64,000 bases of DNA, from assembly GCA_937877655.1 (NCBI GenBank), contig CALFJC010000176.1, positions 1 through 64,000 on the forward strand. Reading direction: 5' to 3'. The stretch's first letter is position 1. Each line of letters opens with the position of its first letter. Source of the DNA: an uncultured Selenomonadales bacterium. Lineage in GTDB: Bacteria > Bacillota > Negativicutes > Selenomonadales > Selenomonadaceae. Under the pieces are notes generated by a model, which searched no databases, had not been told where the DNA came from, and saw only the letters and a program-made list of their open reading frames with translations. The position numbers and the translations under genes were made by a program. Positions 59,095 to 64,000 of this stretch are shown piece by piece.

Positions 59095-59121
59095 GAGTTT
59101 TGGGCGTTGAAATGGTAAAAT
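59093..59121 (+). promoter_or_regulatory. Promoter of the SPINDLY-type gene
   Basis: TTGAGT (59093–59098), 17 bases, TAAAAT (59116–59121), 19 bases before the start codon. It overlaps the T-run of the preceding terminator. Confidence 0.6.
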
Positions 59122-59140
59122 CAGCGCGGGAGTTGATAAA

Positions 59141-60517
59141 ATGGAATTGGCAAAAAAATTATTGGAAAAAAATCGTCCGTCGGAGGCATTGGAGCGATTG
59201 AAAGAACTTTTGCCTGTCGCGCAGGAAGAGTGGCGAGTTCATGAGCTGATAGGCGCGTGTTTCCACGATTTGTGCGACGCAGAGGGAGCCGTGCAGGCTT
59301 ATTTGAACGCGGCAATGACAGATAAATATTTGCGCAGCCAGCGAATGCATTTCTCAAATTATCTGTTCGCGTTGCATTATCTGCCGCAACTTGACGCGAA
59401 AATTTTAAAAAATGAACTCGCAATTTACAATTCGCTGTATCGTGACGCAGAAAAATTTCCGCCGATAAAAAAATCTGCCGAAAAAATATCTGTGGCTTAT
59501 TTATCTCCGAATTTTTGTGATTCTTCGGCGGCGCGATTTTATGAAGCACTTTTAACAGATTATAATCGCGAAAAATTTTCCGTGACGGCGTGGAGTTTAT
59601 CTAAGGAAGAAGATTTATTCACGAAAAAGATTCGGCGCAACGTCGACGGCTATTTTGAAATTGCGGAGACGAGTTTTGAAGAAGCGGCGGAGCAAATTCG
59701 CGACGCGGGCGCAGATATTTTAATCGATTTGGGCGGACACACCGAAGGCGGCTCGACTTTGCAAATTGCGGCGTATCGACCTGCGCGGATTCAGATTTGC
59801 GGCATAGGATATTTTGATTCGACGGGCGCAGATTTTATTGATTATTTTATCGGCGACAATTTCTTGACTCCGGACGAAAAAATTTTTACCGAAAAGATTT
59901 TGCGGCTGAAAAATGCGTTTGCCTTCCGTCCGAGTGAAAAAATGATTCGCGAAAAAAATATTCGTTGCCCGTTTTCATACAAAAAATTTGTATTCGGCAG
60001 TCTGAACAATTTCATGAAAATCACCGATGATTATCTTTTGGCTGTGAAAAAAATTTTGGACGCCGTGCCCGAATCGATGATTATTTTCCGTGATACTACG
60101 CCGTTAAAAAGTCGGCAAGAATCTCTGCTTTATCGGGTCAGACGATTTGGCATTTATCCTCATAAAATTTGCGCAGGAACTGATGATTTTTTCTCGGATT
60201 ATTCCAAGATTGATTTGATTTTGGACACATTTCCTTATCCCGGCGGCATGATGACGGCTTTAGCGTTGTATATGGGCGTTCCTGTATTAAATTTATGCGG
60301 AAAATTGCCGCACACGCGGACGGGCGCAGATATTTTGCGAATTGCCGACGTTGAAGAGCTGATTGTAGAAAATATTGACGATTACATAAAAAAAGCCGTC
60401 GAAATGGCGAATAATCGAGCAAAACTCGCGGCGTTGACAGAAAAAATTTCTGTTGATAAACTGACCGACACGAAAAGTTTTGTCGAAGATTTTTATAAAA
60501 GTTTGGAGGCGATTTAA
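59141..60517 (+). CDS. SPINDLY-family O-linked glycosyltransferase (GT41-like)
   Basis: Transfers a sugar, usually GlcNAc or fucose, to Ser/Thr of proteins. It has 458 residues: an N-terminal TPR-like part (ALERLKELLPVAQEEWRVHELIG…AVQAYLNAAM), then the catalytic region with ISVAYLSPNFCDSSAARF, DILIDLGGHTEGGSTLQIAA, RPARIQICGIGYFDSTGADFIDYF (the SPINDLY signature of QVSWLGYPGSTG type), and LILDTFPYPGGMMTALALYMGVPVLNL near residue 360. GGMM replaces the usual GGTT. It leads a short operon with a Uma2 protein and a methyltransferase-like protein. Its target may be a surface protein; the giant Ser/Thr-rich protein is one candidate (inference). Confidence 0.85.
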   Translation: MELAKKLLEKNRPSEALERLKELLPVAQEEWRVHELIGACFHDLCDAEGAVQAYLNAAMTDKYLRSQRMHFSNYLFALHYLPQLDAKILKNELAIYNSLYRDAEKFPPIKKSAEKISVAYLSPNFCDSSAARFYEALLTDYNREKFSVTAWSLSKEEDLFTKKIRRNVDGYFEIAETSFEEAAEQIRDAGADILIDLGGHTEGGSTLQIAAYRPARIQICGIGYFDSTGADFIDYFIGDNFLTPDEKIFTEKILRLKNAFAFRPSEKMIREKNIRCPFSYKKFVFGSLNNFMKITDDYLLAVKKILDAVPESMIIFRDTTPLKSRQESLLYRVRRFGIYPHKICAGTDDFFSDYSKIDLILDTFPYPGGMMTALALYMGVPVLNLCGKLPHTRTGADILRIADVEELIVENIDDYIKKAVEMANNRAKLAALTEKISVDKLTDTKSFVEDFYKSLEAI

Positions 60518-61108
60518 ATGGCAACCGAGATTCTCAATGAACGTTTGCTCTATCCGTCTTACGAAATTATTGGAGGTAAAAAAATTATGGCACCTGCGGC
60601 AAATCCGACTCACGGTAGCATTATCGGAAGACTTTATGCATTTTTTTTCAGTTATTTGGATGCGAAAAACGCCGGTTACGTGTTCGTAGATGATGTTGAC
60701 GTTTATCTCAAGGACGGTCCTCTTTTCAAGCCGGATTTAATCGTTGTTTTGGAAGAAAATTCATCAATTATCGATTGGAACAAGGGAATTTACGGCGCAC
60801 CGGATATGCTCGTCGAAGTTTTATCCCGCTCTACCAAAAAAAGAGATGTTACAATTAAAAAAGACACTTACGAGGCAAACGGCGTGCGAGAATATTGGAT
60901 TATCGACCCGTGGATTAAAAGTGTGACGGTTTATCTTCTGCGCGACGGTAAATATTTTCTCGACGACGAGTATATTTTGTTCGACGATAAAGATTTGGAA
61001 CTGATGACGGACGCTGAAAAAGCCGAAATTAAAAATGAAGTGCCCGTTTCTATTTTGGAAGGTTTGACAGTTCCTTTGAAATTTATTTTTAAGTGGGGTT
61101 ACAAATAA
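60518..61108 (+). CDS. Uma2-family (DUF820) PD-(D/E)XK nuclease-like protein
   Basis: A 196-residue member of the Uma2/DUF820 family, with the PD-(D/E)XK nuclease fold. The core reads FKPDLIVVLEEN, MLVEVLSRSTKKRDVTIKKD and YEANGVREYWIIDPWIKSVTVY. Uma2 genes are common in cyanobacteria and mobile regions; their biological role is unclear. The ATG at 60518 has GGAGG 10 bases upstream. It directly follows the SPINDLY gene and precedes the next gene by one base. Confidence 0.88.
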   Translation: MATEILNERLLYPSYEIIGGKKIMAPAANPTHGSIIGRLYAFFFSYLDAKNAGYVFVDDVDVYLKDGPLFKPDLIVVLEENSSIIDWNKGIYGAPDMLVEVLSRSTKKRDVTIKKDTYEANGVREYWIIDPWIKSVTVYLLRDGKYFLDDEYILFDDKDLELMTDAEKAEIKNEVPVSILEGLTVPLKFIFKWGYK

Positions 61109-61109
61109 A

Positions 61110-61946
61110 ATGATTGATAATGACGAGCGACGCGGGCTTTTACAGTTCGTTTCGCCTGATTTTTTGCCGATAAATATACTTTTAGTAGAAAATGAGCAGT
61201 TTTTATCGGCGTTGCGAGAAATTTTGCCCGCCGCGCAGATTGCTTTGCTGAAAAAGGAGTTTTCGCCCGAAATAAAAGAGCTTTGCAACGAATTTCGCGC
61301 AGATTTAACGGAAGAATTGCCGACTGCACCGAAAATTTTTGAAATAATCATTGCGGAAGACGTTTTGACGGTCGGAGAAAATTTTTATTCAATGTTGATG
61401 GCGTATAATCACTTGCTGAAGGATTCGGGCTTTTTGTTGACGCAATTTTATAACGTTCGATTTATAAAAGTGCTTGAAAATCTGAGATGCGGACGATTTT
61501 TGAGCAACGAGCGGAGATTTTGGGCAAAATCGGACGTTGTAAAGCTGTTGGACGATGCGATTTACAAAGAAATTCACTTTTTGCCGGGCGAGAGAGAAAA
61601 AATTTCGGTAACGGATTGGGAAAAGTTCGGATTTGAAAATTTCAGTGAGGATTTGACGACAAAAATTTGGTTGGTGAAAGCTTGCAAGTGCACAGCGGAA
61701 GTTGCCGCGCTGAAAAATTTATTTACGCCCGAAATCCGCGCAGATTTATCGCGACTTCTCCACAGAATCGAATATGATCTTGACGCGGAAGAAAATTTTC
61801 AGCGATTGATGGAACTTTGCGAGCGCGAAGAAATTTTTGATGAATATCTGAGCGATTTTATAAACCAAGTCGTGATTCACGAGGCGGCGAAAGATTTTAT
61901 CAAGGCGCGGGCTGAAAATTTCGGGCGAAACATTTCTTTCGATTAA
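61110..61946 (+). CDS. Methyltransferase-like protein of unknown function
   Basis: A 278-residue protein. The middle reads IIIAEDVLTVGENFYSMLMAYNHLLKDSGFLLTQFYNVRF, which resembles the late motifs of class I SAM methyltransferases (acidic 'ED' then a helix and a strand 'GFLL'). The Gly-rich motif I is not visible, so it may be a degenerate or inactive relative. The C-terminal 90 residues are helical and charged. Proteins of this look often follow SPINDLY-type genes in glycosylation loci. It ends the operon; a terminator follows. Confidence 0.5.
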   Translation: MIDNDERRGLLQFVSPDFLPINILLVENEQFLSALREILPAAQIALLKKEFSPEIKELCNEFRADLTEELPTAPKIFEIIIAEDVLTVGENFYSMLMAYNHLLKDSGFLLTQFYNVRFIKVLENLRCGRFLSNERRFWAKSDVVKLLDDAIYKEIHFLPGEREKISVTDWEKFGFENFSEDLTTKIWLVKACKCTAEVAALKNLFTPEIRADLSRLLHRIEYDLDAEENFQRLMELCEREEIFDEYLSDFINQVVIHEAAKDFIKARAENFGRNISFD

Positions 61947-61950
61947 AAAA

Positions 61951-61983
61951 TCTGCTCTTCGACGCGGGGAGCGGATTTTTTTT
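61951..61983 (+). terminator. Terminator of the SPINDLY operon
   Basis: TCTGCTC (61951–61957) pairs with GAGCGGA (61969–61975; one G·U pair), then eight T. Confidence 0.75.
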
Positions 61984-61988
61984 GTGCG

Positions 61989-62018
61989 TTGTAAAAAATT
62001 TCCTTAATCGTGTATAAT
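61989..62018 (+). promoter_or_regulatory. Promoter of the metallo-hydrolase gene
   Basis: TTGTAA (61989–61994), 18 bases, TATAAT (62013–62018), 31 bases before the start codon. Confidence 0.65.
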
Positions 62019-62049
62019 GACTTTGAAAATTTTACAGCGAGGGATTTTG

Positions 62050-63177
62050 ATGAATCGCAGGAATTTTATCAGGAATTTTCTAATCGGCGCGGCGGGCTTG
62101 ACGGCGGCGGCGGGCGGCGGAATTTTTTATTACATAAATCGTCCGGAATTCGGAAGGTTGCCGACGGGTTCGCGGCTTGAAAAGATTTTATCTTCGCCGC
62201 ATTACTTCAAAGATCATTTCGAGTGCTTGACGCCCGTAAAAGTCATGAGCGAAGAAATTCAAGATAAAGAAAATCGGATTGTGGCGACGTGGAAATTTTT
62301 ATTCGGCGATAAAGCGGGACTTGTGCCGCCGAAGCCCGTTCCGACAATCAAAACCGATTTAAATTCGCTCGGCAACGAAGACTGCGCGGTTTGGATGGGG
62401 CATTCGACGATTTATCTTCAGCTCGGCGGACGAAAAATTTTGCTTGACCCGGTATTTTCTCCGTATGCCTCGCCGATTTTTTTTGTCAACCGCGCTTTTG
62501 AAGGCAGCAATATTTATTCCGCCGAAAATTTCCCGCCGATTGATATTTTGGCGATAACACACGACCATTGGGATCATCTCGATTATCCTACGATTATTTC
62601 TCTCAAGCCGAAGATAAAAACCGTGCTTTGTCCGCTGGGTGTCGGAGAATATTTTGAGCAATGGGGCTTTGACGCGGAAAAAATCATTGAGGAAGATTGG
62701 GATTCGGTTATCGACTTCGGACGCGGCTTGACGGCGCACATTTTACCGAGCCAGCATTTTTCGGGGCGCATGTTGACGCAAAATCCAACCGAATGGTGCG
62801 CCTTTGCCTTCGTGACATCTGCGCGGAAAATTTTTTGTTCCGGCGACGGCGGCTACTCGGAGCATTTCAAAGACATTGGAAAAAAATTCGGCGACTTCGA
62901 TTTGGCATTTATGGAAAACGGGCAGTATAATTTGGCATGGCACGCGATTCACATGTTGCCGAACGAAACCGCGCAGGCTTCGGAAGATATTCGCGCCAAA
63001 AAAGTTGTGCCGATTCATTCGGGAAAATTTGCATTGGCGCGGCACATGTGGAATGAACCTTACAAAGATTTGCTTGCCGAGAGTGCGGGAAAAAATTACG
63101 AGCTTTTGACTCCGAAAATCGGCGAATTGATAACTTTTGGCGGCGAACAAAATTTTTCGCGGTGGTTTGAATTATGA
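62050..63177 (+). CDS. Metallo-beta-lactamase-fold hydrolase with Tat-type signal
   Basis: A 375-residue hydrolase exported or membrane-anchored by a twin-arginine-like signal (MNRRNFIRNFLIGAAGLTAA). The zinc site is THDHWDHLD (about 170–178), with further ligands in PSQHFSGR, FCSGDGGYSEHF and VVPIHSGKF. The family (NAPE-PLD/UlaG-like, beta-lactamase superfamily) includes phosphodiesterases and lactonases; the substrate is not predictable. It starts at ATG 62050, which has GAGGG upstream; the ORF reaches back to 62017 within the -10 region. It overlaps the following gene by four bases (ATGA). Confidence 0.85.
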   Translation: MNRRNFIRNFLIGAAGLTAAAGGGIFYYINRPEFGRLPTGSRLEKILSSPHYFKDHFECLTPVKVMSEEIQDKENRIVATWKFLFGDKAGLVPPKPVPTIKTDLNSLGNEDCAVWMGHSTIYLQLGGRKILLDPVFSPYASPIFFVNRAFEGSNIYSAENFPPIDILAITHDHWDHLDYPTIISLKPKIKTVLCPLGVGEYFEQWGFDAEKIIEEDWDSVIDFGRGLTAHILPSQHFSGRMLTQNPTEWCAFAFVTSARKIFCSGDGGYSEHFKDIGKKFGDFDLAFMENGQYNLAWHAIHMLPNETAQASEDIRAKKVVPIHSGKFALARHMWNEPYKDLLAESAGKNYELLTPKIGELITFGGEQNFSRWFEL

Positions 63178-63803
63178 TTGCATTAATTTTAATCGCGGCG
63201 GTCGTGACGATGGCATTTCTTTACAAATTTTCGCCGACGAAAAAAACTTTCATGATAATCTGCGCGGTTTTGGTAATTGTATTCGGCACAAGCGCGTTTA
63301 TTCGCGGTCAGCAAGTTCAACAGGAAAAAATTTCGCGGGCGCAACTTGAAGAACTGCTGGAGCAACAAAAAATTTTCGGCGAGTGGTACGCGGCTTATCA
63401 AAAGGATATTGATCGTCTTGACAGAAATTGGCAATCATACCACAACATAATTGAGGGTTTGAATTCGATTGACGCGCAAAATTTCAATGCCGATGCGTTG
63501 CACATGCGATTTTTGATTTTGGAGCAGGATTCGATTGAGGAGCAGATAAAAATTCGGATGCTTTACGCGCCGCCGGAATTGAGCAGAGAAAGTCGGGCAT
63601 TGGTCGAGACAGTCATTTACAAAACTCAGCAATACGTTGACGCGCAGACGAAAACAATAATTTTATCGGAGGCGGCGGCAAAACCTCCCGTCGAATTGGA
63701 GGATTTGAAACTGAAACTTCATGACATAATGATTCGCGAATCGCCCGAAGGATTATTTACGGCGCAAGAAATTTCGGCAATACGCTCTGCTTTGAGAGAT
63801 TAA
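63174..63803 (+). CDS. Membrane-anchored helical protein of unknown function
   Basis: A 209-residue protein. Two hydrophobic segments lie at the start (MIALILIAAVVTMAFLY and FMIICAVLVIVFGTSAFI), then a helical, Gln/Glu-rich, coiled-coil-like region (QQVQQEKISRAQLEELLEQQ). There is no recognised domain. Start ATG 63174 overlaps the stop of the metallo-hydrolase gene (ATGA), so the two are translationally coupled. Confidence 0.7.
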   Translation: MIALILIAAVVTMAFLYKFSPTKKTFMIICAVLVIVFGTSAFIRGQQVQQEKISRAQLEELLEQQKIFGEWYAAYQKDIDRLDRNWQSYHNIIEGLNSIDAQNFNADALHMRFLILEQDSIEEQIKIRMLYAPPELSRESRALVETVIYKTQQYVDAQTKTIILSEAAAKPPVELEDLKLKLHDIMIRESPEGLFTAQEISAIRSALRD

Positions 63804-63820
63804 AGAACGGAGGAAATTTT

Positions 63821-64000
63821 TTGAACGACAAGATAAGGAATTTTTCAATCATAGCGCACATAGATCACGGCAAATCGACGCTCGCCGACAGGTTAATTGA
63901 AATGACGGGCACGGTTGAAAAGCGCGATATGAACGAACAATTTTTGGACAACATGGAGCTTGAACGCGAGCGCGGCATTACGATAAAGGCGCAGACTGTT
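63821..64000 (+). CDS. lepA: Elongation factor 4 (LepA), N-terminal fragment
   Basis: A GTPase that acts on stalled or mistranslocated ribosomes. Only the first 60 codons lie in the window. They carry the G1 P-loop IIAHIDHGKSTLADRLIE and the segment DNMELERERGITIKAQTV (switch region, G2). It begins at TTG 63821 with GGAGGAAA upstream. LepA at this size (about 600 residues) continues beyond the window. Confidence 0.95.
   Translation, partial: MNDKIRNFSIIAHIDHGKSTLADRLIEMTGTVEKRDMNEQFLDNMELERERGITIKAQTV

Overview
This 64 kb window comes from a diderm Firmicute, most likely a member of the Negativicutes (Selenomonas/Phascolarctobacterium-like). The reasoning is: Firmicute operons (divIC–S1 protein–tilS–hpt–ftsH; prpC–prkC with PASTA domains; secG–esterase–rnr; rex) lie beside Gram-negative envelope functions (an O-antigen ligase-like protein) and a sodium-pump decarboxylase pair (oadG/oadB). 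Gene density is high, consensus sigma-A-type promoters are easy to see, and about a third of the genes appear to start at TTG behind a strong Shine-Dalgarno (SD) sequence.

Layout. 1–3207 (minus): PTS enzyme II of IIA–IIB–IIC order (its 3' end is cut by the window), a small EamA-type transporter, and an exported protein of unknown function. 3329–9865: FkbM methyltransferase, then the division/tRNA/purine/proteolysis operon divIC, S1 protein, tilS, hpt, a four-helix-bundle gene and ftsH, followed by a small DUF4160 pair. 9884–19196: asparaginase, birA, MATE transporter, a TadE/G-like surface protein with an InlB-type repeat, prpC and prkC. 19197–25110: hairpin-rich repeats around rnhA, uvrC and nagA, then oadG–oadB. 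25396–47934: one reading frame of 7,512 codons encoding a giant, almost cysteine-free, Thr/Ser/Asp/Gly-rich repeat protein with RTX-like glycine-rich repeats at its C-terminus, preceded by a leader with two tiny SD-bearing ORFs. 48094–58525: valS, folC, O-antigen ligase-like gene, rex, secG, esterase, an HPr-like fusion protein, thioesterase and rnr. 58679–64000: small exported protein, SPINDLY-type glycosyltransferase with a Uma2 protein and a degenerate methyltransferase-like protein, Tat-type metallo-beta-lactamase-fold protein, a membrane protein and the start of lepA.

The most unusual content is (1) the giant protein with its leader, and (2) several families of short repeats. One family is a modular hairpin element at three loci, in both orientations, whose loops carry GGA on one strand. 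A second is a ~110 bp palindromic element found downstream of the asparaginase gene and again in frame inside folC. A third is a set of 7–8 bp periodic minisatellites at gene boundaries, one of which is also in frame inside folC. Three independent ~115–150 bp local duplications (EamA 3' end, birA–MATE junction, prkC 5' end) suggest an active duplication process. All calls come from reading the sequence; no database search was run.
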